A stretch of DNA of 64,000 bases from JAFDZV01 sp035549015 (GCA_035549015.1 DASZRW010000075.1:62001-126000); one strand, 5' to 3'. Positions 1-9,992 are shown, numbered from the stretch's first letter. Numbers and translations: made by a program. Notes: generated from the letters alone by a model not told the origin.

Positions 1-98
1 TGCCTGAAACTCTTATCTGATGAACTCGATGCCGGTTTCCCCCGCCGGCTGCGGCGTGCTCCACTCCCTATCCAACCACTTCTCGAGGAGAGAGAATC

Positions 99-503
99 AT
101 GGCGAACATTTCCCGACGTCGATGGCTTGCAGCCCTCATGGGCATGCTGGCGTTTCTCCTTGCCGGACTCGTAATGCCCCGCACGGTTGCGGCGCAGGGT
201 TGCTGCAGTACCTACAACGTGCTGGTCCAGAATTCCGTTCCGAACAGTTGCTACCCGCTGGTGGTAACCACCACGTGGGCGAACGGAATCAGCGGCACCA
301 GCGCACATACGGCTCCGGGAATTGTCACGGTAGCCGCTCCGAATCCTCCCGGCTGCTGGCAGACGCTCACCGCTCTCATCATCAATGGTGTATCGGTGCC
401 TCCTCCGTTCACCGGACAGACGGTGAATCTGGGAGGCGGGTGCGTTGTCTCGATCGGCATTCTTTCCACGGCAGGTGGCTGCATAACGATCGTGATCTTC
501 TAA
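99..503 (+). CDS. Small secreted cysteine-containing protein of unknown function
   Basis: A 134-aa protein whose start is supported by a GAGGAGAGAG ribosome binding site a few bases before the ATG. The N-terminus is a classic Sec signal peptide: Arg-rich residues 4-8, a hydrophobic core at about 10-26, and a V-A-A-Q end near 33. The mature part (about 100 aa) is rich in Thr, Val, Gly and Pro. It has a Cys pair just after the cleavage site and further Cys in 'NSCYP', 'PGCWQ', 'GGGCV' and 'GGCIT', suggesting disulfides and a beta-sandwich-like fold. There is no T9SS sorting domain, so periplasmic or surface location is inferred. It converges on the large Rhs gene. I do not recognise the family. 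Confidence 0.65.
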   Translation: MANISRRRWLAALMGMLAFLLAGLVMPRTVAAQGCCSTYNVLVQNSVPNSCYPLVVTTTWANGISGTSAHTAPGIVTVAAPNPPGCWQTLTALIINGVSVPPPFTGQTVNLGGGCVVSIGILSTAGGCITIVIF

Positions 504-823
504 GCGTGATGCGTACGTGGCCGCTTCGGAGCGTACATGGGTCCAGGCTGGGCTGGCAAGGCGAAGGCATTGCGCAGGCTCGCGGCAATCCCGCTGTGAT
601 ACGTGAATGTGTATCGCATTCCAGTGCCGTTCACGGAGCGGGAACACACGTCGGTAGTTGAACGTAACGCACACGGCCGCCACAGCAACGCATCTGCGCT
701 GCCGCGACGGCCGTGCCATGATGAGCCCGAGCGGGCCCCCAATTCGATGAGACCACGTTCCGGGCGGCCGGCGGAGGAACGCGAAGGCTCATCCCTCCGC
801 GCACTCCGCAGCAAACCGGCCGG
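504..823. other. Intergenic region between convergent genes
   Basis: No credible gene. Open frames here are short, Arg/His/Ser-rich and lack a ribosome binding site. At about 775-815 the sequence GGAGGAACGCGAAGG shares a 15-base exact match with the inverted repeat near 52.48 kb, so this may be a degenerate copy of that dispersed family. No convincing terminator hairpin was seen. Confidence 0.5.
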
Positions 824-3800
824 CTACTTGCCGACGTTGAACTTGATACTCAATGTACCCTGGATGTGCTGGCCGAAGCTGGCCGCGCCTTCCAGGCTCC
901 AGTGCTTGCCGGCCTCGAATCCCAGGCCGACATCGAAGCTCTTGAACTCCGGATGTATGCTGTGAAGCCCGAGCGGCACTCCCTCTTTCTGCTGCACCAC
1001 AGCACCGGCCTTGAGCGTCCAGTCTCCAAGCTTGCCCATGGCGCCGTAGGTAAACGAGAAGGGTTCGTCCTTCTGCGGCATTGCTCCGGGCAGCGTCACA
1101 TTCCCCAGCCCCATTGCCTTACTGAACCACCCTGGAACATTGGCACTGGGCACTTCCGGCATCTCCACAATGCTCTTCATCAGACCCACATAGAGCATCT
1201 TCTTCACTTCGAATCCTTCACCCGGTGTGACGGCAAAGGTTCCGCGCGCGAAGGCGAGCGGGGCGGTGTTCAATCGGAAGCTTCCTTCCGCGGAGAACTT
1301 GTTGTTGATGAGCGTGGCGGATCCCTTTGCGGAGCCCAGCCCTCCCAATGCCTTCGCGTTGAAGGTGCCGCTCCCCGTGAAGCCCGCGGGGCTGAAGGAG
1401 AAGGAGCCTGAGGCGTTTGCGGTCACGACCTTCAGCCCCAGCAGGTGCGCGTTCGCGGAGAGCCCGAAGGTCCCCTGCGTTCCCTGCGTGTGCAGATCCA
1501 GTTGCGCCGATGCCCGGGCGATGCCGAAGGAGCTCGCATTCGCCGAGAGCGATACCTGGCTGGTGGTGTTGCTCAGTGTCCGCATCAACGGCGAGCTTCC
1601 CGGCGTGCCGGCCACCCCGGTGCGCGTGGCGGCCAGGCCGGTCATGCCGAAACCGACGTGCATCGGGAACGGCGAGCTGAGGCTCCCGGATCCGCTCGCC
1701 GAGAACTGCGACGACGTAACGTTGTTGGAGAGCCGCATCGAGCTGAAACCGGCACTCACCTGTCCGCTTCCCTTCAGCCCGATGCCCGATGCGTTGAACC
1801 CGCCGCTGGCGTTGAGATTGAAGCTGGAGGTTGCCGTACTGGTTCCGGGATTATGAAGCGTGAGATTGGCGTTCAACTTCAGATTGCTGAACGTCACCGG
1901 CGGATCCCGATGGGCAAGCGGGGTGGGTGTGAACGCCGTGTGCCCCTGCGGCGTCTGCATGCCGTTGGGATCGTTGAACTTCACCGGGTTGTTCCGCGCA
2001 TAGCGGTACAGGTTCTCTCCGTCGATCAGCCCGCCGGGATCGGCGGCGGACCACCGCCCGAGCCACGGAATGTAGTATCGCGCCGCGTGATAGTTCAGGC
2101 TCGTCTCCTCGTCCCGCTCCTGCCCCGTAAACCGATATCGCTTGGCCGCCTCCGTAGTACTGCGCGCGGCCTGGTAGGACGTGCTGCCGAACGGGAAATA
2201 CTCCTCGTACGTGATCACTCCCCCCTTCTCATCCAGTTCCAGGCATGCGGAGTCGATCTGATTGCTGAACTGATAGCGGTACAATGTCTCCGGCAGCGTA
2301 GCCGGCGGCACACTTACGTCGATGGTCTTCGTCTCGACCATCGCAATGCGATGCTTCTGGTCCATCACGTGCAGCGTCTCGCGCTCCAGTTGCACAACGC
2401 TTCCGCTGGCGTCGTACTCGCGATAGATCTCGAACAGGCCGATGTATATCCGCTCCGCCTTGCGGTTCGGCGTGGCATGGGCCGCGGCCTGCCAGTCCGT
2501 CACCTTGCGCATGCGGCGGCCGCTCGCATCGTACACGTACCACGTTGTCTCCGGCGTTCCGCTCATCACCACCTGCCTGGACGTTGCCTGCAGGCGGTCG
2601 TGGTAGTCCCACTGCATCAGCGGCAGGTGCGGCATGACGGTGATGTTCCCGTGGTCATCGTGCTTGTAGGTGCAACTGTACGGTCCGGCCGGGTTGTCTC
2701 CAGGCAGGCTGGTTGCGCTCAGGCGGTTATTGGTCTTGCCGGCCTCCGTGAGGCTGGCCTCCGAATATCCGTAGTAGCGGGTCCAGCCTCCGCTCGCCAC
2801 GTTGTGGATCATTGTGAGAAGATTTCCCACGGCATCGTACTCGTAGCGATCGCTGTACGTGCCAACGGCCTTGCCGTCGCCCGGATGCACGATCCCCCAC
2901 CGCGGCGCATCCGAATCGCCCGGCTGCGTTGCAGCCTGCAGCGCCCCGCCGCCGGTAAGCCCCAGATGCTCGCGTCCCGTGGCCTCGATCAGCCGGTAGG
3001 TTGCATCGTAGAGATAATCGGAACTCGGGTCCACCCGCTGGTTCCTGAAGAAGACCACGTCCTGGATATCGGCATCGTCCTGAATGTGGGTGATGTTGCC
3101 GATGGCATCGTACGTGTAGTTCAGGTCCTGCACCACACGCTCGTTCGGATTGTACGATGCATCCCGCGTGGTGGTCACGCGCTCGAGGCGGAATATCACC
3201 GGATCGTACGTGTAGTCCGTTATCACCCCGCTGTCGTACTCGATGCGCGTGCGCTGGCCCCGTGCGTTGTAGTCGATGTTCTTCACGAAGGCTGTCCACA
3301 CCGGCGAACCGCCGGACATCGCGCCACGCACGTTCACCTCAACCACGTCGAGCAGGTTCGCCTCGTTGTACCGAGGGCGAACAATACTGGTATCCGGAGC
3401 CGTAAGCGCCGTTGGGCGATTGAGTGCGTCGTACTCCGTTGTGCTGGTATAGGTTGTGGCTTCCACCAGCGCACCGATCGCGGCATCGAGCGCCACCTGG
3501 TTGAACGTTGCCGGCGCAGCGGGAACAACGGCGTCGACGCTTCCCCAGTCCACGGTGTTCCGGTAATCCAGTGCAAGGCGTCGCGAGCCGCTCAGCAGGT
3601 TTCCCTTGAAGTCGTACTCGTCATCGATGCCCGCACCTGCCTGATCGAGATGCAGGTATACCGCGCCGAGCATGTTCAACTGCAGGCCGTTCGGATGCTG
3701 TTCGCCGTACACCAGCCGCTCTGTCATGAACTCCTGCATCGGGTTCGCCGGGTCCGCACCGGTCACGAACAGGCGAATCGGGCGGCGCAGTTCATCATGC

Positions 3801-6800
3801 TCGGTGCGCACGGTATGGGCGCGGCTGTCCCAGGAGCGAATGGACTTGCCGGTGACATCGTTGAGCATCCAGCGTTCGCCCGATTCCATGCTGATCTGAT
3901 AGATGCGGTGCCCTTCCATGTCGTACGCATAGCGCACGATCACGCGCCCCTGCGCATCCGCATTCTGTACAACCGCGTCGCGAATCTCGCGCTCGTTCCC
4001 CTCGATATCCAGCAGCGTCCGCGTGGGATAGAATTCCTCCGTGGGAGGATTCGCCGGAGGCGTGTTGGAGTACTTGAACTTGTTGTGGGCGATGGCGAGG
4101 AAGGTGCGCCCGAGCGAGTCCAGATGCGCAACCGTTGGCGACTCCGCATGCACGGCGGCCTTCTCCGCGGCCGTCTGTTCCAGGCTTCCCAGCGCACCGC
4201 CGGAACGCGCGTCGTACCAGCTGGGGAGATAGTCGGTGTTCGGGAGGCGGGAGAAGAAATCGCCCAGGTCCGCATCCGTCGTGGGATCGCTTACCAGCAC
4301 CGTGTCGTTCACGTCCCAGATCTCCTGGCGCCACCCATCGAATATGCTCTTCTCCCAGGTATGATCGGGACGCAGCTTCCCGACAACGCGCTCCGCCGGA
4401 TCGTAGAAGATCACCGGACTGGACCCGATCCGCACATCGAACTCGAAGGCGGAGAGATCGGTGAAGAACGGTTCGAACTGCCGTACCGCCTTCCCCTTGT
4501 TGTTCATCACCGTCCAGCCGCTCCCAACCCAGCGCCCGTCCACATCGTAGGCCGTCATCACCGGAAGCCCGTCGCCGCCGATGACGATATGCCCGCTTCC
4601 ATCGCGCGTGGGAACGGGGCCGGGCTCCGCCTGAATCTTCTTCTGAACCTCACGGCCGAAACCGTCGGAATAGGTAAGGCTCACCTGAATCCTGAAGCCT
4701 GTTGGCGGTATCGGCTGGCTGACATGCGTCTCGCGCACCAGTGTGATGGCGAACGTCGGCGGCTTCAGGTTCGGATCCGGCTCGCGATAATATGCGCCCA
4801 CATCGTACACGATACGCGTGGTGGCGGTGTCCAGCAGCGTTGCCGCCATGATGCCGGCAGGATCGGCCTTGAGCGCATCGATATCGGATTGCGATAGATC
4901 GACCACGAATCCGCCGCCGATGGTATCCCCCTGCGGCACCATGTCCTCCGGCTTTCCCATCACTGCCGTCCCCACAATCATGCCGAGCGCATCGAACACG
5001 GCCGTGGTGCGGTTGCGGTTGGGATTCATCACCAGCACCGGCTGCAACACGCGATAATCATTCCCCTGTTGCACCAGCGGCAGCATGGGGTTTGGATCGC
5101 GCTCGCCGGCCGTGATCCGGTTGCCGAACGCATCGCACGTCTCCTGCACCAGCAGATCGTGCCCGTCGACGGTCACCGTGGTAACCACGCCGAACGGATC
5201 GCGATATCGCCCCGTGAGATAGAAATGATTCGTGGCGTTGGTCAGCTCCTGCGCCGGGGTGTCGCCGATGTTCGGCGAATAAAAACTGCGGCCGGAAGGG
5301 ATCCACCAGTTGCCATTGCTGTCCAGATCCACATACCCGCCGCGATCGGCGATGATTCCGCCCGGAATATCCGCGGCGAGCACGTCCTTCGGCGACGGCA
5401 GCAGATCGGTTGACGGGCCTCCCGTGCGCGGGCGCTGGAACACATCCTTCAACAGACCCGACGTGAAGGCCAGCCTGTAGCTCTCGCCGGGATGCGCCAT
5501 CGATTCCAGCATGCCGAGCGGCAGGAGTGCAAGCGGATCGCTCGCCGCCGCGCCGAGATCATCGGGCCGATAGTGCGTGCGGACATGCTCGATCGGGCGC
5601 CGCTCCCGCCCGCCGCCGGGTGTATCCTCGTACTGGATCTCGTTGTCGTACAGGTGGAGGAATCCGCCGCCGCCATCCGGATAGACAAGATCGGACGCAA
5701 GCATGAAGCCCGCCGGGCCGGATGGCGTGTAGCCGGTGAGTTCGTAGGTGACGGACTCGCACTTCACCGGCAGACGGAATACATCATCCGTGTCGATGCC
5801 GTTGGTATAGCTGTTCTCCAGATAGGTCACCAGCATCGCCGTCTGCATCGCCTGATCGTCCGCGTTCAACTGCTGCAGACCGGGGTTCGCCACCAGCGTA
5901 TAGCCTCCCATTCCATCCGGAACGCGTATCTGCGTGCGCCTTCCGTAGCCGATCGTGGCCGTCTTGAGCACGTCGCCGAATTGATCAACCTCCAGGGTCA
6001 GCGTATGGCCGATGCGCGGATCGACGGCATTGCGCTCGTAATGATAGGCAAGCGATTCATTCTCGTGGCTGTGAAATACCGCGTAGCGATTCCCCGCCAT
6101 CGGCTGAATGCAACGCAGCGTAAAATTCTGCTCGGTAACCGTGTACGGAATATTCTCCTTCGGCGATCCATCCAGCGCATACACCTCGCGGCGCAGCATC
6201 GATCCCTTCAACGCACGGCACGCCTGCCGCTCCTCCTCCGCCGTCAGCCCGCCGGGGAGCACGGAATCCGCGAGAAGAAGATCGCGCGCCTGCGCATCGT
6301 TCAATCCAGGTTCACGAAAATATTCCCCTGCATCAGCGGCATTTTCCAATCCGGCGAAATAATCGGAGACGTGGTTGCGATCGAAAAACACTCCCGTGTG
6401 GAACCAGGTTTTCGTGAGGATCGGCGGCACGTGCGACTGCGCGTCGATATTCGTTCCGCTCGGGAATTGTCCGTCGGCCCGGAGCGCCGCAAACTCCTCC
6501 GTGTCCCACTGCTCAACCATTCCGAAGCCGCGGAACTCCCGCTCCACACCGTCGAAATGTCCGTGATGGTAGGCATATCGGGTAACGAACCGATTGCCGC
6601 TGATCCGGTCATCGGTCTCCACTCGTTCAACCACCTGCACCGGGAACGGAATTCTTGTAATCCACGGCCGGCCGGCAAGCTTGTCCGCAACGGAGAACCT
6701 GGTGGAGGGGGCATACTGGATGCGCGTCTCGGCGCCGAGATTGTTGACCACACCAACCAGCAGATGTGACTTCTCTCCTCCCATCAGATCGATGTAGCGC

Positions 6801-8965
6801 ATCGGACGTTCGCTGTCACCGCAGTGCGGCGATGACCACACCAGGCACGTTGTCCCGTTGCCGAGCAGGTCCACCGTGGTAACCGTGGTGAGATCGTCCA
6901 CGCGGGGAACATCGTTCAACCGCACCGGCGCGCTCCAACTGTTCCCCGCCTGGTTGAAGTACAGGACGATCCCGTTGCCGTCCAGATAGATGATATCGCT
7001 GCTTCCGCTGCCGTCGATATCGGCGAGACGGATACGTTTCTCCTCGAACAGATCCGGGCAGTCGAACCATGGGGAATTATCCATCGTGACTTTCGCACCG
7101 AACCGGCCGTAGCCGCTGTTGGGCCAGTAGCAGACCTCACCGTTGCGGATGCGCACCAGATCCTGCAATCCGTCGCCGGACATATCGGCGAGATAGATGG
7201 ACTGCATGCCATCGGCAACAACGAGCTGCGGTCCGCGCTCCTCATCCAGAACCTTCTGCACCTGCGCATCAGGCCCGAAGCCTGCCTCCCCCAGAGAAGG
7301 ATACCAGACGAACACTTCGTTCTCGGTGATCAGAATATCGGCATGCCCATCGCCGGTGAGGTCGACGAATTTGAGATTGGGATCGTCCCACGAAATGGAA
7401 GGGAGCGATTGAAACGGAACAAGAGTCTGCCAGCCCTCCGGATCGCTCCGTTCGTAGAAGCCCGGCACTGGTCCGCTGAAGCGCACAAGGTCGATCGATC
7501 CGTCGCCGGCAAGGTCCAGCAGTTGCGCTCCACTCAGGGAGTCGCTCGGCTTCGTCGCCACCAGTGCCGATGCACCGAAGCGGGGCTCGAGATGTTCACT
7601 CCCGGGATTCCCCACCAGGTTGGCAGGGCTCAGATTCGGCTTGTAGAACCAGCCGGTTCCCTGTTCGCTGAGAATTCCGGATGTCCCGTCGCCGTCCAGG
7701 TCCACCCATTGATATTCCGAATTGTCCAGGCCGCGAGGCAGGTTGCCGAGGCTTGCGGCATCCACGATGCGTATCGTCGGGTCCACTTCCGCCTGCGTGT
7801 AGGTGAACTCCACCGGAGGAAATGAGCGCGTCGTATACGAACCGTTTCCGCTGTCCCAGACATGCCCCGATTCGGTGGCATCCGTCATGAAGGAAACCAC
7901 CGGTCCCTGCTGATAGTTGAATGCAAGGGAACGGACCAGACATGGATCAACGGGCAGTTCCGGAAAATGATGGAACATCAGCACGCGGCGGCAGAGACGA
8001 TACGTGCGCACTTCGAACGTTGCGCGATGTATCGAGAACGGATCCTGGCGGCACTCCCACTGGCCGGCATCATCGGGTGTGGGGACGTCGGGATCGTGCT
8101 CGCCGTAATCGAACACCACATCGAACATCCAATTCGCATGGGCGGGATTGCTGTCCACCAGGCGCGACGTGCGATTGCCGTAGCGGATCCGCTTCAGATA
8201 GCGATTCGTTGCGCGCTGGCCGGCGGTTCGATTGTGTTCGTTGGCCTGCGCCAGATTTACTCCATCCGAATTTTCGGCCTTGTATTCGTACAGTATCCAA
8301 TTGCCGCGGTCATCATAGCTCTCGCAGATCAGCCAGGAGAAAATGCGCGTGGGATGGGAGGGATTGGGATCGGCCGGATCGAAAATCCTCGAATTATTGC
8401 TCGAGCCGTAGAGCGTGGTAACGTTGTCGCGCGAGATGGTTCGCCAATGCGCTTCGCCGGTTGCAACGTCGGTCCATTTCTCGATGCGAGCAAACAATCC
8501 TTCTACCCGCGGCCGATAGCGTTGCACATGGTAGGTGACACCGTTCACGGTGCGCGGCGGAAACGAGAGAGGGACTCCGCTTCCATCCAGCGCCGGAACC
8601 AGATCCTCCGCACCTGTAAGGACGAATACGTCGGACTCGTGTCCGTCATCGTAGAGCGGCAGCCCCTTGTCCGTCCTGCGGGTGATCGTCGCAAGGCCCA
8701 CGCTCCAGCCCATGCCGAACGGGCCGTTGCCGGCGCCTGAATCGTAGGTAAGCGAGAGCGTTGGAGCGAAGCCGGAACGGCCCGGACTGAATGGAATCGG
8801 TACGGACATCGAGCCGGTGCCGTTGGAGGGATTGGCTGCGAATTTCTCGCCGATGCCCTTGATGGCTCCGCCCCCTTTCGGAAGGGCAATCGATGGCGCC
8901 GTGACGAAGAAGTGATCGTCGCCGCCGGAATGCCGGCGGGTATCGGGTGTATGTGGTGTAGGCAT
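824..8965 (-). CDS. Tc toxin B-C fusion-like SpvB/TcdB-middle/RHS protein (copy 1)
   Basis: A 2713-aa protein. Residues about 25-95 form the SpvB start ('LPKGGGAIKGIGEKFAAN', 'LSLTYDSGAGNGPFGMGW'). FG-GAP/VCBS-type repeats follow ('DLDGDG', 'DLTGDGHADILITENE', 'DMSGDGLQDLV', 'DIDGSGSSDII'), then TcdB-middle-like sequence ('RPMRYIDLMGG', 'NNLGAETRIQYAPSTRF'), many YD/RHS repeats, and an RHS core ending near residue 2332 ('YIPWLGRWSAADPGG', 'NLYRYARNNPVKFNDPNG'). In known Tc toxins the B-C pair forms a cocoon whose C-terminal cargo is cleaved inside. The last 380 residues are Ser/Gly/Asn/Ala-rich with alternating beta-strand periodicity and no nuclease, deaminase or ADP-ribosyltransferase motif I recognise. 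There is no signal peptide. No TcA or immunity gene is adjacent. The ATG follows only a weak GGGA. Confidence 0.9.
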   Translation of the reverse strand: MPTPHTPDTRRHSGGDDHFFVTAPSIALPKGGGAIKGIGEKFAANPSNGTGSMSVPIPFSPGRSGFAPTLSLTYDSGAGNGPFGMGWSVGLATITRRTDKGLPLYDDGHESDVFVLTGAEDLVPALDGSGVPLSFPPRTVNGVTYHVQRYRPRVEGLFARIEKWTDVATGEAHWRTISRDNVTTLYGSSNNSRIFDPADPNPSHPTRIFSWLICESYDDRGNWILYEYKAENSDGVNLAQANEHNRTAGQRATNRYLKRIRYGNRTSRLVDSNPAHANWMFDVVFDYGEHDPDVPTPDDAGQWECRQDPFSIHRATFEVRTYRLCRRVLMFHHFPELPVDPCLVRSLAFNYQQGPVVSFMTDATESGHVWDSGNGSYTTRSFPPVEFTYTQAEVDPTIRIVDAASLGNLPRGLDNSEYQWVDLDGDGTSGILSEQGTGWFYKPNLSPANLVGNPGSEHLEPRFGASALVATKPSDSLSGAQLLDLAGDGSIDLVRFSGPVPGFYERSDPEGWQTLVPFQSLPSISWDDPNLKFVDLTGDGHADILITENEVFVWYPSLGEAGFGPDAQVQKVLDEERGPQLVVADGMQSIYLADMSGDGLQDLVRIRNGEVCYWPNSGYGRFGAKVTMDNSPWFDCPDLFEEKRIRLADIDGSGSSDIIYLDGNGIVLYFNQAGNSWSAPVRLNDVPRVDDLTTVTTVDLLGNGTTCLVWSSPHCGDSERPMRYIDLMGGEKSHLLVGVVNNLGAETRIQYAPSTRFSVADKLAGRPWITRIPFPVQVVERVETDDRISGNRFVTRYAYHHGHFDGVEREFRGFGMVEQWDTEEFAALRADGQFPSGTNIDAQSHVPPILTKTWFHTGVFFDRNHVSDYFAGLENAADAGEYFREPGLNDAQARDLLLADSVLPGGLTAEEERQACRALKGSMLRREVYALDGSPKENIPYTVTEQNFTLRCIQPMAGNRYAVFHSHENESLAYHYERNAVDPRIGHTLTLEVDQFGDVLKTATIGYGRRTQIRVPDGMGGYTLVANPGLQQLNADDQAMQTAMLVTYLENSYTNGIDTDDVFRLPVKCESVTYELTGYTPSGPAGFMLASDLVYPDGGGGFLHLYDNEIQYEDTPGGGRERRPIEHVRTHYRPDDLGAAASDPLALLPLGMLESMAHPGESYRLAFTSGLLKDVFQRPRTGGPSTDLLPSPKDVLAADIPGGIIADRGGYVDLDSNGNWWIPSGRSFYSPNIGDTPAQELTNATNHFYLTGRYRDPFGVVTTVTVDGHDLLVQETCDAFGNRITAGERDPNPMLPLVQQGNDYRVLQPVLVMNPNRNRTTAVFDALGMIVGTAVMGKPEDMVPQGDTIGGGFVVDLSQSDIDALKADPAGIMAATLLDTATTRIVYDVGAYYREPDPNLKPPTFAITLVRETHVSQPIPPTGFRIQVSLTYSDGFGREVQKKIQAEPGPVPTRDGSGHIVIGGDGLPVMTAYDVDGRWVGSGWTVMNNKGKAVRQFEPFFTDLSAFEFDVRIGSSPVIFYDPAERVVGKLRPDHTWEKSIFDGWRQEIWDVNDTVLVSDPTTDADLGDFFSRLPNTDYLPSWYDARSGGALGSLEQTAAEKAAVHAESPTVAHLDSLGRTFLAIAHNKFKYSNTPPANPPTEEFYPTRTLLDIEGNEREIRDAVVQNADAQGRVIVRYAYDMEGHRIYQISMESGERWMLNDVTGKSIRSWDSRAHTVRTEHDELRRPIRLFVTGADPANPMQEFMTERLVYGEQHPNGLQLNMLGAVYLHLDQAGAGIDDEYDFKGNLLSGSRRLALDYRNTVDWGSVDAVVPAAPATFNQVALDAAIGALVEATTYTSTTEYDALNRPTALTAPDTSIVRPRYNEANLLDVVEVNVRGAMSGGSPVWTAFVKNIDYNARGQRTRIEYDSGVITDYTYDPVIFRLERVTTTRDASYNPNERVVQDLNYTYDAIGNITHIQDDADIQDVVFFRNQRVDPSSDYLYDATYRLIEATGREHLGLTGGGALQAATQPGDSDAPRWGIVHPGDGKAVGTYSDRYEYDAVGNLLTMIHNVASGGWTRYYGYSEASLTEAGKTNNRLSATSLPGDNPAGPYSCTYKHDDHGNITVMPHLPLMQWDYHDRLQATSRQVVMSGTPETTWYVYDASGRRMRKVTDWQAAAHATPNRKAERIYIGLFEIYREYDASGSVVQLERETLHVMDQKHRIAMVETKTIDVSVPPATLPETLYRYQFSNQIDSACLELDEKGGVITYEEYFPFGSTSYQAARSTTEAAKRYRFTGQERDEETSLNYHAARYYIPWLGRWSAADPGGLIDGENLYRYARNNPVKFNDPNGMQTPQGHTAFTPTPLAHRDPPVTFSNLKLNANLTLHNPGTSTATSSFNLNASGGFNASGIGLKGSGQVSAGFSSMRLSNNVTSSQFSASGSGSLSSPFPMHVGFGMTGLAATRTGVAGTPGSSPLMRTLSNTTSQVSLSANASSFGIARASAQLDLHTQGTQGTFGLSANAHLLGLKVVTANASGSFSFSPAGFTGSGTFNAKALGGLGSAKGSATLINNKFSAEGSFRLNTAPLAFARGTFAVTPGEGFEVKKMLYVGLMKSIVEMPEVPSANVPGWFSKAMGLGNVTLPGAMPQKDEPFSFTYGAMGKLGDWTLKAGAVVQQKEGVPLGLHSIHPEFKSFDVGLGFEAGKHWSLEGAASFGQHIQGTLSIKFNVGK

Positions 8966-9170
8966 GGTGGTAGATCCCGCAATCGTGCAATCGCGCTCCG
9001 ATGCGTCACGGACGTGACGTCAAACCCTGCCAACGAATGCGCACCACAGCCGGAATGGCGCAACCACCAGACGGATCCGCATTCGATGGGATGACGGCAA
9101 TGCTCTTCCGCAACGACCCGATACTACGATTGCCAGTGAATGTGCATGAACGTACGGTGATGAACAGGAG

Positions 9171-9201
9171 CAAACATAGAGATATTTGGAGGGGAAGTCA
9201 A
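9171..9201 (-). promoter_or_regulatory. Candidate promoter of Rhs/Tc copy 1
   Basis: On the minus strand the sequence reads TTGACT (9201-9196), a 17-base spacer and TATGTTTG (9178-9171), about 205 bases before the start codon. TATGTTTG fits the Bacteroidota -7 consensus TAnnTTTG. The same two boxes with the same spacer precede copy 2, while the spacers themselves differ. The rest of 8966-9170 is an untranslated leader with no feature I recognise. Confidence 0.6.
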
Positions 9202-9552
9202 GGAACGCCGAGCCGATCACTTCGCGGTGATCATGTTGGCACCGCAAAGAACGCGAAGGAATGCCGAGCCGATCACTTCGCGGTGATCATGTTCGCACCG
9301 CAAAGAACGCAAAGGAACGCCGAGCCGATCACTTCGCGGTGATCATGTTTGCACCGCAAAGAACGCAAAGGAACGCCGAGCCGATCACTTTGCGGTGATC
9401 ATGTTTGCACCGCAAAGAACGCAAAGGAACGCCGAGCCGATCACTTTGCGCTCCTTCGCGACCTTCGCGGTGATCACGTTCGCACCGCACAGTACGCAAG
9501 GGAACGCCGAGCCGATCACTTTGCGCTCCTTCGCGACCTTCGCGGTGAATCT
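9200..9552. repeat. Tandem repeat array: four 56-bp units then two longer units
   Basis: Head-to-tail units begin at 9200, 9256, 9312 and 9368 (56 bp each), at 9424 (75 bp) and at 9499 (about 54 bp visible). Every unit starts 'aaggaacgccgagccgatca' or a one- or two-base variant. The 56-bp units carry the inverted repeat GATCAC/GTGATC around a 6-base loop. The longer units carry an extra 'ctccttcgcgacc' insert. Units differ by a few bases and abut without spacers, so this is not CRISPR. The array starts at the -35 box of Rhs copy 1 and runs up to the GxxExxY gene. Confidence 0.9.
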
Positions 9553-9560
9553 CGTATGTT

Positions 9561-9587
9561 CGGGGAGCTCCCTCCCAAGGAGCCCCG
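9561..9587 (+). promoter_or_regulatory. Hairpin overlapping the ribosome binding site of the GxxExxY gene
   Basis: CGGGG(AG)CTCC at 9561-9571 can pair with GGAGCCCCG at 9579-9587 across a short loop, leaving a 2-base bulge. The 3' arm contains the AAGGAG ribosome binding site of the gene starting at 9588, so the structure could limit translation. Seen by eye only; no folding energy was computed. Confidence 0.4.
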
Positions 9588-9992
9588 ATGAACGGACACA
9601 ATCCACTCGTTCTGAACCCTTTGTCGCACCGAATCATCGGGTGCGCATTGAAGGTGCACTCGGCACTTGGCCCGGGCCTGCTCGAGTCCACATACGAAGC
9701 ATGCCTGGAATATGAACTCCGCAATGCCGGAATCGATGTCAAGCGCCAACTGCCACTTCCGGTTCTCTACAACGACGTCCTTATCGACTGCGGCTATCGC
9801 ATTGACCTGCTGGTTGAGCACGCCATTATTCTCGAGTTGAAGTCCGTCGACATGCTTGCCCCGATTCACGAGGCACAGTTGCTCACCTATCTCAAGCTCG
9901 CAACGCTTCCATTGGGGCTGCTTATCAACTTCAACGTCGTGCACCTGCGCGACGGGATCCGGCGACGCGTCAACAACCTGCGCAATAAGTAA
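9588..9992 (+). CDS. GxxExxY family protein (PD-(D/E)XK nuclease-like fold)
   Basis: A 134-aa protein of the GxxExxY family, named for the motif present here as G-L-L-E-S-T-Y at residues 30-36. A nuclease-like core follows: 'YRIDLLVEHAIILELKSVD' with Asp73, Glu83-x-Lys85, and a downstream Gln97, the layout of PD-(D/E)XK enzymes. The length is typical and all key residues are present, so it looks intact. The biological role of the family is not established. The start is fixed by AAGGAG six bases before the ATG. It lies directly after the tandem repeat array, an association that suggests it travels with or acts on those repeats (inference). It converges on the amidase gene. Confidence 0.9.
   Translation: MNGHNPLVLNPLSHRIIGCALKVHSALGPGLLESTYEACLEYELRNAGIDVKRQLPLPVLYNDVLIDCGYRIDLLVEHAIILELKSVDMLAPIHEAQLLTYLKLATLPLGLLINFNVVHLRDGIRRRVNNLRNK

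Noticed and set aside
1445..4897. A long plus-strand open frame of about 1150 codons opposite Rhs copy 1
   Set aside because: Composition is His/Arg/Pro-rich with no domain. It is a GC-driven shadow of the real minus-strand gene, which has clear domains.
9200..9552. CRISPR array
   Set aside because: Units abut without unique spacers, vary in length and lack a typical short direct repeat; no cas gene is near.
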